NCBI GenBank assembly: GCA_028641055.1
Contig: CM054059.1
Coordinates: forward strand, 114,113,392-114,177,391
Direction of reading: 5' to 3'
Length of the DNA stretch: 64,000 nt
Origin: Alopecurus myosuroides
Taxonomy: Eukaryota > Streptophyta > Magnoliopsida > Poales > Poaceae
Made by a program: the position numbers and the translations under genes. Shown piece by piece: positions 42,221-56,236 of the stretch. Position 1 is the stretch's first letter. The number at the start of each line of letters is the position of its first letter. The notes beneath the pieces are model-generated. The model searched no databases, was not told the origin of the DNA, and saw only the letters and a program-made list of their open reading frames with translations.

Positions 42221-42230
42221 CATATATAGG
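42221..42230 (-). promoter_or_regulatory. LTR TATA box of the chromovirus-like element
   Basis: CCTATATATG on -, about 50 bp downstream of the 18-bp tandem duplication in U3. Confidence 0.55.
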
Positions 42231-42276
42231 TGGAGGGGGTGCGGCCACAAGGCTCCTTGCGCAAGCACAACCCTCC

Positions 42277-42312
42277 CTACTAGGACTAGGACTCCTACTA
42301 GGACTAGGACTC
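42277..42312 (-). repeat. 18-bp perfect tandem duplication in U3
   Basis: CTACTAGGACTAGGACTC occurs twice back to back (+ strand reading). Such duplications upstream of TATA often act as enhancers in LTRs. Confidence 0.85.
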
Positions 42313-42511
42313 ACAAATATGGATACAAATCGATTCCCACACAAGGAATTCGGCCACATTGGTTATGGAAACCAAACCTAACACTATTATGGCGCATTGA
42401 TCTTCTATGTGGGCGCCCTCCTCTTGCTTGTCCATCAATGAGTGTATTTCACCTTGTGGAGGCACTCATCCCCTTGTAAAATAATAATTGCAATGCTTGT
42501 TTTCACCATCC

Positions 42512-43885
42512 TTAGCACTTGATCACCATCTCCTCCTCTAGCTCATCTCCATCCATGTGTATCTTCTCTCCATGATCTCCATTAATGTTTGTGTTATCAA
42601 TAAACCTAAGAACACATAGATGCAATGATTTAGGTAGTATAAAGTTCTCACAATTATAAACATTATACTCAAGTAGGAGTGAATTCACCTGTTGTTGAAG
42701 TAGCTTGGTTCTCGATCTTGTCATTGGACCAATTCTAACTTCATTAGCTTTGATTGGAGGATCTTCATGTTCAACAATAGGTGAAGAGCTAGGGATGTCC
42801 TCATCATCCTCCCCCTCTTGAAAAGGCATCGACCTCGATGCTAAATCATCTCCATGGTAAGGTGTCAAATCAGCCACATTAAAAGAATTACTAACACCAA
42901 ACTCATCAATTGGGAGGTCAATCTTGTATGCATTATCATTGATACTTGAAATAACTTTGTAAGGACCAGCTCCTCTAGGCATCAACTTGGACTTTCTCAA
43001 TGTGGGAAATCTATCTTTTCTAAAGTGCACCCACACCATGTCTCCTGGCCGAAATATAAGCTCCTTCCTCTTCTTGTTTACTCTTTCAGCCACATGTTTT
43101 CCTTTCTTCTCAATGGCCTCTTTTGTTTTCTCATGAATCTTCTTCACAAAATCAGCCCTCTTTGATGCCTCCATATTAACTCTCTCATGCAATGGAAGTG
43201 GTAATAAATCAAGAGGAGTAATAGGCTTGAAACCATACACCACCTCAAAAGGACATAATTGAGTAGTTGAATGCACAGCTCTATTGTATGCAAATTCCAC
43301 ATGGGGTAAACACTCCTCCCACTCCTTCAAATTCTTCTTGATCATACCTCTTAGCAATGTGGACAATGTTCTATAAACCACCTCGGTTTGTCCATCAGTT
43401 TGGGGGTGGCAAGTAGTAGAAAATAATAGCTTAGTGCCAAGCTTACCCCAAAGTGTCTTCCAGAAGTAACTCATGAACTTGACATCTCTATCTGAAACTA
43501 TAGTCCTTGGAACTCCATGTAATCTCACAATCTCTCTAAAGAACAAATTGGCAATGTGAGAAGCATCATCACTCTTGTGGCATGGAATAAAATGAGCCAT
43601 CTTTGAAAATCTATCCACAACCACAAAGATAGAATCATGTCCTCTTTTTGTTCTTGGCAATCCCAACACGAAATCCATGCTAATATCTTCCCATGGTGTA
43701 CTTGGTGATGGCAATGGTGTATATAGTCCATGGGGCTTCAATTTTGATTTGGATTTGTTGCAAGTAATGCATCTTTGCACCAATCTATACACATCTCTTC
43801 TCATATGTGCCCAATAGAAATTTTCTGCCAACATCAACAATGTTTTCTCTCTTCCAAAGTGTCCCATCAATCCTCCACTATGAGA
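42512..43885 (-). pseudogene. integrase of the chromovirus-like element
   Basis: It is in frame with the upstream RT/RNase H but separated from it by a TAA at 43886-43888. The HHCC zinc region (GHFGREKT ... CITCNKSK) and the DDE core ([32 protein letters not shown]) are present. A GPY/F-type C-terminus ([20 protein letters not shown]) and an acidic tail end at 42512. A chromo- or CR-motif would follow the GPY region; none was clearly recognised. The frame is otherwise intact. Confidence 0.88.
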
Positions 43886-46551
43886 TTACTGGATCAAAAA
43901 TAAACGCAAAGAACACTCGGGAATACACAATTTGTTAGCTCTAAACAAGTACCCATCATGTATATGAAATTTTTCCCATGCTTTAGTATTAACACATTTA
44001 TTAAATGGCATAGAAAATTCATTATCTTCATCATATAAATCTCTAATACCCTCCAAACCCGAAACCTTGATTTCTAAATTTGAGAGTAACATATTTTTCC
44101 TTGACAAAGCATCAGCAACTACATTATCCAATCCCTTTTTATGTTTTATGATGTATGGAAAAGATTCAATGAACTCAACCCACTTAGCATGTCTCTTATT
44201 CAAATTATTTTGGCACTTCAAAAATTTTAATGCTTCATGATCACTATGTATAATAAATTCTTTAGGCCACAAATAATGTTTCCATACCTCTAAAACTCTC
44301 ACAAGTGCATATAACTCCTTATCATAAACAGAATAATTTAATTGTGCACGATTCAATTTTTCAGAAAAATAGGCAATAGGTTTCTTTTCTTGCATGAGCA
44401 CACCTCCAATACCTATGCCACTAGCATCACATTCAATCTCAAATTGTTTATCAAAATTTGGAAGCATAAGTAAGGGGGCCGAAATCAATTTCTCTTTCAA
44501 AGTATCAAAAGCAATATCTTGAGAAACACCCCATTCAAAATTAACACCCTTTTTAGTTAGATCATTTAAAGGGGCAGAAAGTGTACTAAAATTAGGCACA
44601 AATCTTCTATAGAAACTAGCAAGCCCATTAAAACTTCTAACTTGACTCACATTAGTGGGAATTGGCCAATTTCGAATAGCTTCAATTTTAGACTGATCAA
44701 CCTCAATTCCATGCTTAGAAACAACATAACCAAGAAATATAACCTTATCTTTGCAAAAAGTGCACTTCTCAAGATTACCATACAATTTATTAGTTCTTTG
44801 CACTTGCAAAACTTTTCTAATATGATCCATGTGGTCATGTTCATTGTGGCTATATATGAGAATATCATCAAAATAAACTACCACAAATCTACCAATAAAG
44901 TCTCTCAAAATATGGTTCATTAATCTCATGAAAGTACTAGGTGCATTAGTTAAACCAAAGGGCATTACTAACCACTCATATAAACCAAATTTTGTCTTAA
45001 AAGCAGTTTTCCATTCATCTCCCTCTTTCATTCTTATTTGATGGTATCCACTACGCAAATCAATTTTAGAGAAAAGAGTAGCACCACTTAATTCATCTAA
45101 CATGTCATCTAAACGTGGTATAGGATGACGATAACGAATAGTGATGTTATTAATTGCTCTACAATCTACACACATGCGCCAAGTACCATCTTTCTTAGGA
45201 ACCAAAATAACGGGAACGGCACAAGGAGAAAGACTAACCCAAATATAACCTTTGTCCAATAGTTCTTGTACTTGCTTTTGGATCTCCTTTGTTTCTTGTG
45301 GATTGGTTCTATAAGGGGCTCGGTTTGGGAGAGATGCTCCCGGGATCAAATCAATTTGATGTTCAATTCCTCTCAATGGTGGCAATCCCGAGGGCACATC
45401 TTGTGGAAAAACATCCTCAAAGTCCTGCAAAACATTAGAAACACCAAGAGGAATAGGGGTCATGTCATTAGAAACCAAAATCTCTCCCTTGTGAATAAGC
45501 ACAATAGGGACTAGTGAAGGATCATCCTTAAATTCCCTCAAATCCTCTTTAGTGGCTAACATGCATAATAGGTTCTCTCTCTTTTTACCACTCGAATTGG
45601 TTTTGCTATCACTCCCCATGGCTTGTATTTTTGGTGTTCCCTCATCCCTCTCTCTCTCTTTTTCCACTTTCATAACAATTTTGGATTGGGACTCATTTAC
45701 AATTTGTTGTGGAGTCATAGGCCTCAAAATAATAGTCTTCCCATGATGATATAGCTCATAAGTATTTGCTCTTCGTTCATGCTTCACACTTCTATCAAAT
45801 TGCCAAGGTCTTCCCAATAATAAGTGGCAAACTGTCATGGGCACCACATCAAACTCAATGATATCCTTATAAGGTCCAATTTGGAACTCCACTCTCACCA
45901 TATGAGAAACCTTCATTTGTCCTGTGCTACTCAACCATTGGATGTGATAAGGAGAAGGGTGTGGCATATATTTCAAATTGAGTTTTGCACATAGATCTTT
46001 ACTAGCCAAATTTCTGCAACTCCCTCCATCAATGATGACTTTACAAGCCATGTTGGGACAAATAACAGCCTTTGTTTGGAATAGATTGCGCCTTTGATTT
46101 TCAGGACTAGGCACCACACTCAATGAATTTTGGGCGCAAATAATAGAAGGCATAGTAGTAGCATAAGCATCCAAAGGAGAATCACTCAAATAGCCATCAT
46201 CATCATCAAGATCATTAGGATCAACATCATCACCTGTCTCATACTCATTGTTCTCATTGATAATCATCACTTTTGAATTTGGACAATCCTTCTTGAAGTG
46301 CCCTTTTCCTCCACATGTGTGGCATGTAATATCTCTATTCCTTGTAGTAGGAGCACTAGAACCCGAGGCACTTGCTGCTGGTTGTGATGTTTTCCTTGTA
46401 TTAGCCACACTAGGCTCGGATTTGGATGACGGGGCACCTCGAAAATTTTATGATGGAGGTGGTGGTGGTGGAACACTAGGAGTAATAGATGATCTCAATG
46501 GGAATCTACTCCTTGTTCTAGCTGAATTTTGTGCTTCCTCAAGTAGATGAG
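43886..46551 (-). pseudogene. Gag C-terminus, protease, RT and RNase H of the chromovirus-like element
   Basis: The segment starts at the nested-element insertion site (46551). An in-frame TAA interrupts it at 46448-46450. The open frame from 46408 carries the zinc knuckle [14 protein letters not shown], protease ([22 protein letters not shown]), RT ([34 protein letters not shown]) and RNase H ([41 protein letters not shown]). It ends at the TAA at 43886-43888. All catalytic residues seen are intact, so decay is limited to point stops. Confidence 0.9.
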
Positions 46552-49500
46552 TGTAAGGACCCCAGACCGGCAGTCTGAAACCCTACTTATGCATACATTC
46601 ACGATCCCAGAAAGATCAGTCGTGAACAACATACACAGTTGGCACACAGAAATACATCATCCATTACACGAATACATAAAGGTATTACACAAATGATCAC
46701 ATGATCAAGTTTAAAGCAACTGCCAAAAGGGCAGGCAACTTAACAAACACAGCGGAAGACAAATAAAAACACAACGCAGTTGAGCCCAAGTCACGCCTTA
46801 ACCTACAGGCTGCTGACCCGGAGACGATCCTAGTTCGCAGAGCCGTCAACTCCGTACTTCTCTTCATAGATCTCCTTCGGAGACTCCTTCTCAAAGTCTG
46901 GCAAGTAGATACCAGGGGCGAAACCATAATGAGTACATTTGAATGTACTCAGCAAGACATCCATCATATCACTTACCAACATGCAACTATGCTTATATGG
47001 TGGAATAGGTAGGCTATAAATAGGGTTTACTACCAATGGTGTTCATATATGATTGACACCACAGTTGCAGTCAGGTTAATCTGTATCTTCGTTGAAGAAG
47101 ATACTTCAGAAGAAAATAATATAGTTTTATTTCTCTTGTAGATCTCACATGTACAAGAGTTTTTTTGTAAAACTTTGTTAAAGAATATTTTCTCTTTGCA
47201 AAACTTCTTGGAATCAGTTTCCAGAATTCTTGCTTAGAGTAGAAAAGGTTTTCTTTGCAAAACATTTTGTTTTGTATAACATCATCTGGCTTTTCATTAT
47301 CGACGATACCTCCACGGTATAAGTTTCCATTCCTTTCCGAACTTCACAAGTTCAACACTTCCGTTCCAAAATTCCTTTTCAAAAACTTCCTCTTTTGAAA
47401 ACATTGACACAATGCTAGCTACATGGCCATTCAACCGTCCATATCCGAGGACGCGGCTATCTCGAAATAGTTTTACTCTGCAGAGGTGTACACATTTCCA
47501 CCAGATCCAGAATCCGCCATGAAACACCCATGGACTGTCCTCAACCTATGAGAACATCAGATAACTGATCTTGACTATCCGCTATGTGCAAGCTAGTACA
47601 TGACTATCTCTTCAATTGGGGTTCCCCCTCCCTGGCAAGCCGTGTCCCACACCGCCCAAACAGGAGACCCAACTGCTGCATCCGGAGGGAAAATTAATCC
47701 CACACTTTAGATGTCCCGTATTCTCCACTCCTAGCGACATTTCGGTTCGGAGGATCCAATCCCCTATAGCACTTGAGATAGCACACATACTAACCATAAC
47801 AAGTTTTTAATCAAGCCCCTACCCATATTGGGGTAAAGTGGCAGTACGGTAAAGGTTGTCCAGCGAAGACTAGGTTATGTGTCATTTTTGAAAACACCAC
47901 TTTCTCAAAAATGACCACTTCCACATTCCTCCGGAGAACAAGGATTCGCCCTTTTCTCCGGGGTTTTTTTTCGTAAAGCCTTTGTTTTGTAGAATCACAA
48001 TTTTAGGGTGTCCACTTAGGGACTAATATATTTGATGGTAATAAATACCATATGGTGGCCTATGGGCTTGGTATTACCAAGTTTAACTACTGGCATAATA
48101 GTAACCTATATACTAGTATAGTAGTAATAGCCACATCAAAAATAGTTTTGATAATCCAGTTTTGGTAAAACTTCAGAGGTAAAACATGCATGATATATAA
48201 TGGTAAGTATTGTATCAGCAAGCAATCAGGATGGCTTGCCTGGTATCTCCTTGTGTCCCTGGTTTTGGAGTGACTGGAACTTGAAACAGATCTTCACGAC
48301 ACTTCCTTCCTCTTCGTTTTCTAACGTCGTAAAAGGAATAAAGGACACACATTCAGAACCAATCAAGGCAATCAACCATACATAACAATACATACAGCAA
48401 GGAAATCTAATAATAACAAAATCACTCAATTATTAATTGAGGCAAACCATCAAACAATCCTACTTGGCAGAAATGCCATTTAATAAGACAACTTAAGGTT
48501 GGAGGGACATATCTCACAACCTTAATATCATGGATTCAGTGGGTGTGCCACTCTCATACCAAGATATTAATAAGCCCAAAATACACTTAGGTTCACAAGG
48601 GCGAGCCTACTAAAAGTATATAAAACATGCACAAAAATAAGCATGGCAATGGGTCTATCAACCACACCACAAAAAAGAAAAAGGTAGCTATCCTACTAAA
48701 TCTAATTTCACACCAAGAATAAATAAGGCACATGATTTGCAAAAGTTACCTTTACAAATCAGTGAGCCTACACAAGGATAACAAGGTAATAGACTCATCA
48801 CAAAGCACACAATTCTCATAGTGAGAACAATAGAAACAATGACTGAAAAGGAGGAATCTTATAGACATGCTTCTACTAAGGGTTTGCTATGCAAACAAGA
48901 ATAATAAGTAAAGTACTAAAATGCAAACAAGGAACCATGTTATCATAATGGTAAATGAAAACATGTCCTCATGCAAGGATACACAAATATCTACCAAACA
49001 CAAGTTGGCAGGAAAAATTAATTCAATACAAAAACTGCTAAGGAAACTAGCACTACTCAAACATGAAGAATCAATGGATGCATTTCAATCAAGTAATTGA
49101 AATACAACCAGAGGGTCCATGTCCTGAAAACAGTAGTGAAAATTATCTATACTTGCTATAACAAAAATATCCCATCTGATAAAACAATGCATCAATTTGC
49201 AGGGCAACTCCTACATACTAGTAGTAATAAAAAGGGACATTACTAGGGGAAACAAACAACACTCAAAAGATGGATTTTTCCTAGCAAGGCACACATGATT
49301 ATAACCACTTACAAACAGAAGCATACCCATTTTCATTTAGCACAAAAATTCCCAAAGCAAAAATACTAGGCACTCATTAGTAAAAGAACTATATAAAAGA
49401 AACACATCTAGTGTGGGGGAAATAATGTTTCCACCAAAAATGCAATGACACCAGTGGGTGTTCCACTAGCATATCAAAGCATTAAGAGGTCACAAAGCCT

Positions 49501-52500
49501 CTGGTCCACTTGTTAAAAATTAACAAAAGACTAAACTAGCATCTAGTTCAATAACCATACTAGTAGAAAAATAATAGGGTGCACAAATAAGCAAGGTAAG
49601 GATACTCATGCTACTGTTTTCACACATGTGAAAACTTTAGGGGTCAAGTACTCATAACAACATCATCAAAAATCTACTGGCCCTATGAATACAACACAAA
49701 AATATGTGGCTATACAACCACAAATGATTATGTCAAAAATTCCACACATGAGGGAATTTTTCCATAACAATCTCATAGTGAAGACAAAGCTACTCATGCT
49801 TTTCTACCAAATCAAATGCAAGCTAGAAGAGGTGATACCATCATAATACAAGTACCAACATGGTACTGATTACAATATCTCAGCACAACAATTCAATCAC
49901 TTGCACACAAATTAATCAATCAAAAATTATATGCAAGTAGTAAACTAGAGATAAAACATATGCTACTAATATAAATCCTATTTTTCTCCACTCAAGTCCA
50001 CACAATATAACATGCTAAAATAGTTAAGTAACACTTAGAAAACAAGTTCACACAACTTGTACATGCTAGAAAACAACATTGCAACACAAAAATATAATCA
50101 CACAATTTAAATAGTTAAAATGCCAAAATGGCAGAAACAGGTGAAACAAAGATCTGTCCACCAAATTTTGTAGGATGCTCTAAAAATTAAACCCTTCTAG
50201 GTTTGGATAGTCCTAAACATATACAAGACCATCCAGTTGAGTTTGCATCAAAATTCGTTTTTAATAATTTTATAAAATTCACCAAAGTTCTCTCTGGTGT
50301 TTTACCAAATTGCATGCCATTTCAAAAATACATGGAATTTGGAAGCAATATTAATTGCTACTGTTAGGAAATTTTAAGGGCTTTCCAATGCAATTGGCCT
50401 CACTTCATTCTGAGTTGTGAAATAAAAATGGTGCTCATTTTGGTGTTTCTGGTACCTGTTGCCAAATCATTTTTCATTGCAAAAATATCCATCCAAATGT
50501 AGATCTACAAGTTGGAGGTGGTTTAGAATTTGTTGCTTTACATCTGTGAATTTTGTCTTGGCCAAATTCGTCTTTTAGGTTTCCTTTTTGGCCCTAAAGT
50601 AACATGCAATGTTTCTGCAAAAATAAAATTGGAAAAACTAGTGTCATGGGCTAGATCTGCTAATTGGGCCGGCCAGATCCAAATGCACCGCGGGGGAATC
50701 CAGCCGTAGCCGCTGACCTGCGGGCCATTCGGCCACGCAGGCACAGCGAGGCCCCACGGGCAGGTTTGACCTGCTCCCGCGCGGGTCAAGGGCGCTGACG
50801 TCGTGCGCGCGTCATCGCGACGTTACTCGCCGGCGGGAGAGCTCCGGCGAGGTTCCAAACCGCGATTCCGTTCACCGTTTTACAAACAAAAGGTATCAAC
50901 GCGTTTCTCTCGACTTGGGGATTCATCTAGGGGCAGCCTCGCTTCCCGGGAAGCAACCGGAGAGCGGCGGCGACGGACGGCGCACGGCGGCCCGAGAGGG
51001 AGCACGGCACGGCAGCGATTCGGAGGGAGAGGGAGAGGGGAAAAAGGGCGGCGAGGCGCGCCTGCTCACCACGAGCGCGCGGGGATGCTCGGAGAAGGCA
51101 GAGGAGGAGCGAGGCCGCGGCGATGCCTCGCCGGAGTCCGCCGGACTCGCAGACGAGGACTGGACGGCGCGGGCTCCCTGCGGCGCTTCGGCTCGATTCC
51201 ATTTGCACCGAGCACCACCACGACGAGGCGGAGACGATGGCGCCAACGGCGAGCGGCGGCGAGCTCGGGAACGGCCGATCGACGGCAAGCCTTTTCGAGC
51301 TAGGGTTTCGGTTGAGATATTTTCAGAGGAGAGAGAGGGACTTCGAGGGGGAGAGAGAGGGGGCAGGTAGAGATACACATGGGGGTTTTTATCTACCTAG
51401 CAAGCTTCCCTTCGAAGCAATGGGGCATGGGCAGCCATGCCCTCTACTGCTTGCTACAGGAAGAAGAAGGACAGGGATGACTAGGATTTCCCTTTGGTCC
51501 CTGGGTATTTACAAGTAGGTCCTTTTCCTCTCTGAAAATGGATGTTTTCACCAAGCAAACAAAGTCAAAATTTTAAATCCTTTTGCCCAAAATTCTAATT
51601 AGTTGAGATGTACAACATATATGAAAATTGGCTCATTTGCCTAAACTTGATAATTCAAAGTTGTTCAAATTTGAATTCTTACATAAGTGGACATGGAATT
51701 TATTAACCTACTTAGGAGCTTCCAAAAATTATAATTTTTGGCACACATTCCTTATTTGATGTGTTCCTTATGTGGTAGAAAATTCAAGTCATTTTGAGTT
51801 ACTTCATAGAACAAACTTGTTCAAATTTCAAAAAGGTGCTGTCAAGAAAACAGGGTTTTTTGGCAACTTAAATTATTCAAAAACTTGTGCCCTTTTGGTT
51901 TTCATCCTTATTTATGCTATAGAGCATGTGGTATTTATTTCATGTCATTTGGAAAAAGTTTGTAGAACAAACTTGTTCAAAATCCCAAATGTTGCTGTGG
52001 AGAAAACCATGTTTTCAGGACTTTAATGGATTCAATTTTTGGTCTCCTCTTGTGTGTTTTCCTTATTAGATATAAGGAAGCAATGGTATGAATTTCAAAT
52101 CATTTTAAGAAAGTTTCCAATAGTAACTTGTTTTAGTTTTTCTGTTTCTGGAAATATTGGAATTTCAATTTAATAAGGTACTTGGCTTTTCTTTAACAAT
52201 GCTTTGCCAAAATATTTATGTGACTAGGGATAGCAAGTCAATGCTCTCCAATACTTTTGTTTTTCAGCTTGCAAGGTTGGAAAAACATTTGATAAGATTT
52301 TGGTGAAGCATCTAAGAATGCCTCTTTTTCTGATAATCTTTTTAGGGAAATTTATTAAGTGTTTCCTTCTTCTTAATTTGGGTCTTGGAATAATATTCAA
52401 CAAGTATTGGATTCATAAGATGTTTTTGGAAAACTCTTTGATCAATATTTACTTTAGAAAATATTGTCAAAGTCATTGGAACAATATGTTGAATATTTTG

Positions 52501-52656
52501 TTTTCAATTTCTTAGCCATGTAAGTTTATATAATTAGTTTGTTTAGTTGCACTCAAACAAATACAATCAAAGTTTAATTGTCACAATCAAAGTTTAATTG
52601 TCAAGCAATTAGCAAAACAACTGTGTTATCAGGTATTCCAAAATTGGGATGTGACA
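46552..52656 (-). repeat. 3' LTR of the LARD element (6,105 bp)
   Basis: It is nearly identical to 56239-62345. It contains a GC-rich island (about 50680-51370) followed on - by a long T-rich stretch. Short ORFs on both strands occur in both copies; none has recognisable motifs. Confidence 0.95.
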
Positions 52657-52674
52657 GGTCTTCCCCCCTTAAAA
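52657..52674 (-). other. polypurine tract of the LARD element
   Basis: On - the sequence TTTTTAAGGGGGGAAGACC runs directly into the LTR start TGTCAC. A perfect short palindrome CTCGGGGACGAG lies just upstream. Confidence 0.8.
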
Positions 52675-55600
52675 AGAATCTCGTCCCCGAGATTCGCAAG
52701 CGAGGACTAAGGGAGGGCCAACAAACACAATGTTAGTGTTGGAGTGCAGGTGCTTCCCCCCTTTGACTTTCCTTGGGAGGAGGGGTACTTCACTAAATTA
52801 GAAAATTCTTTCTAAAAAGTACACCAGTAGTGTTTTAGGTCCAAAACTTTTGTTTCCTAGTTTAACCTTGAGTCTTGGACGATTTAGAAACGAACAAAAT
52901 TAAGGTTAGTGCAGAACTACCTGGAAACGTACCGTCAATTATTACATGAGTTCTTAGCTATATCCCACATATTACATACCACATATGGAGTGGTCTACCA
53001 CTCTCATAACAAGGTATATAAGAAGCTAACAAAATATATCTTGTGGGTGCAAAGGTTAGGTTGCCAAGGTAAAATAAACAGACAGAACAATACCCATGGC
53101 AGTGGGTGTTACTCCCTACAAGCAACTATCACTTAATATGTTCATGATTTTAGTTGGATGTTTTAATTTCATAAGATACTCTTAAGCACAATCATAACAC
53201 CAGTATAAACTCATGGTAAGGTAAAACATTTAAACACAATCCAATAAGCAAGCAAACAACACCACAGATGAATAGACTATTTATTCACTAGGTTATTGTT
53301 TATTAGAGGTTTTGGAATCCATCAATCATGAACAATTAGCAAACAACCAGTAGCTAAAAACCAATGAATTCAATCATAAAGGTACTCTAAAATACCATCT
53401 TTACACAAGATAAAAACTCCTATTACACAGGCCAAAAAAAACAGGACTGCGCAAATAACACACTAGTATGAAAAATCTACACCAGCATGCTATAAGAGAT
53501 AATCATGTACTATAACCATAGAACATGCAACTAAATAATTCATGGCATGATAACAGAAGTAATAACTTCCTAAACATGCTATATCAACACATATGCTCGT
53601 AAAATAAAAAGAGGGTAATACTAGAGCAAAAATCACCATTTTCTAGTGGTGAAACTAGTTTCACTCTAGAGAAGCAAACAATGCTATCATGATGTTTAAA
53701 CTTAAACAAGCAAGTCATGAATATAAGTGTACCTAATAACAGTACACAAAACTTACTCATGTTAATAAGCAGAAACATCAAAACAATCCCATGATACAAC
53801 TATTAAACATGCATAAATTAATTCTAGCAATTTATGTTTTTCTTAAACAATTACTAGCAAACAAGCAAGGTATAACTCACACAACCAGTAGCTATACTAT
53901 TAATAAAAAGTTATCTAAGCCTTTTTAAAACTCCATACACTCAATTTAAAATCATTCACAAACAATCTACCAATCAAGAGGAATTTATTTTATTTGCGAA
54001 CAATTTAATTTTAGCACACGATAGTGAAACATTTCTTAACATGATACCCCTAAGGAATATTATGCCAACAAAAGGATAACACCTAAACATATTAGTATTT
54101 ACTAATAAGAAATAAACTTCTCACTTGCATAAGTGAAAAGAAACAATTATATTTTCCATGGTGAAAAATAGAAATCAATCACATAGTGAAACATGCTATT
54201 TTCACACCTGTGTATGGTTGGGGATTTTCATCCTCAAGCCAAAATGCAATAGGACCAGTGGGCTATGGCCTACTAATACCAAGGAAAAATAGGTACTAAG
54301 CCTCTGGTTACTCATGAAAAACTTTGCATACCAGGTAAAAATATAAGGCTATTTAATCTAGTGAAGCAATACTAGTGCATACTGATAGTAATGCTTACAC
54401 ATGCTTTACTATTAAGAGACATGCAAGCTAACATAGGTACAAGCATCAAAATAACAGTACCTAAATGGTACTGGACTCAAAGAAAACATAGCACAAAATC
54501 TACTACGAAAGTATATACAGATCTAGTTCTCACAATATTTCCAAATAATAAACTAGAAGGTAACAAATGCTATTTAATTTTTATTCGAGTTTTCAATCAT
54601 GCACCCACTTTCTAGGGTAGATTTATTGTAAGAAAACAACATAATAACAAGTCCTAACAAGTCCATATAAGTTAGGAAGCAAGATTGAATAATACACAAA
54701 TTTATTTCACTCAAGAGCACACAAAGAAACAAAAACAGGAAAACTGTTGTTTCCTAGATCTATCATAACTATTCCATCGTTCACTTAATTTCTAAACCAT
54801 GAATTTCATAGTACTTACAACGTCTACTAAAATTTGGTTTTCCAAAGTAGATACACATGATATCCTATTGACTAGTAAACGAATAGGTCATCATTTTATT
54901 TTCTCGTGACTTCTCCTTTTTTACCAACTAGATTAAAAGGTGTCGTAAGTCACTTAATTTCTTGTTTTAGAAAGAGTTGTCAGTAGTTCGCATGCTTTGG
55001 TTAGGTGTCAACCTAAGATTAGACAAAGCATGTTAGTCTTGTTAGCTTTCTAGTAAATAATGTTTGTCCGACAAGATACGACTAGCGTCATCGTACGTCG
55101 AATATTTAATCGTGCTCTTCGGATTGGCTTTTGAGGGGGTTGCGCATCATGGCATGTGAAGAATTATTTTGCACCTTTCTCCATAGGAGGGAGGTATATA
55201 ACCTTTAAAAAGCAACGTTTAGCCCACAGGGCAAAACGAGTATTTTGCAAACAGACAAAACACAGAGGTTTTGGTCAGTATTGGTTGGTTTTCTTCACGC
55301 CTTTTCTTCTTTGAGGGTTGTCATTTTTGGAGCTTTATCTGTTGGAGTGCATCACTGGTAGCAACTCTATCAGCTCGTGTGGCTTGATGGTCCTCTATTA
55401 TTAGGCACAACGGTGCTTTCATTAATTGTGGGGGAGATGGTGGTGGTTCACGACGGGTCGCATTATGAAGCGAAAACAAATATAAGTCTAAGCAACAAAT
55501 TCTTGTTTTTGAATGCTATACAAACATTTTTGCTTGCAAAAATTTAACAAGAGGCGATTCAAAAACAAGAGCGGGGCAAGCACAAATCTGCAAATTTTGA

Positions 55601-56220
55601 GCACCCCACAGACATATAGAAGCCTAGATGAACCAAATTCTACACCAAACAACAGCACAAAGTCCTAAGGACACACATAAGCAAGCCAAAACACACAAGC
55701 AAGGTTCCATTGGAGCTACGTCGGGGGATGATCCAAAATCCTAGAAGTGGCTGAAGAACTATATCTACTTCTGACCATCATCACTGTAGAGCTAGGCAAT
55801 TATTTTGGTCTCTCGGGACATCGGCAAGTATAAAAGTTTTTGTATAGAAACAAGACAAATAGAAGTAAAGTTTTGATGAAACTTTATGCAACAATCTGTT
55901 TTTGAAACTCCAACTATTTTCTGGACAGAAAACTTCAAAGACGAGAGATGTTTCAAAAACAGAGCGGAGCAGTTGCAAACAAGTAAGAAATAAACTCTTA
56001 ACCGAGAGAGATACTAACTCCATAAGGCCCGCCCTTCGAACCACTGTTCAAGGACGCCCTTGATATGCACTTAGAATCTTTTGAAAAGATCAGAAGGAGG
56101 GAAAATATACTAAAATTCCCTTAGATAGAAATAATTTAGATAGTAAATAGGTTTTTACTCAAAAATACTTTTCTTTCCTATCTGACGTCCATGCTAACTA
56201 AGGTCTCCTAAGGTCAGGAT

Positions 56221-56236
56221 GGCTCTGATACCAACT
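56221..56236 (-). other. primer-binding site of the LARD element
   Basis: On - TTGGTATCAGAGCC follows the LTR end after two or three bases; it is complementary to initiator tRNA-Met. Confidence 0.85.

Larger units (their letters stand above)
41898..42511 (-). repeat. 3' LTR region of the chromovirus-like element
   Basis: After the integrase stop (42512) comes non-coding DNA with a promoter structure. An 18-bp perfect tandem duplication CTACTAGGACTAGGACTC (42277-42312) lies upstream of a TATA box (42221-42230, CCTATATATG on -). The probable end is TTATCA at 41898. The exact LTR start was not resolved, because the second LTR is not in the window. Confidence 0.55.

Noticed and set aside
46830..47036. 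68-codon - strand ORF near the LARD LTR end, identical in both LTRs
   Set aside because: Identity between LTRs reflects recent insertion, not selection. No domain or start context was supported.
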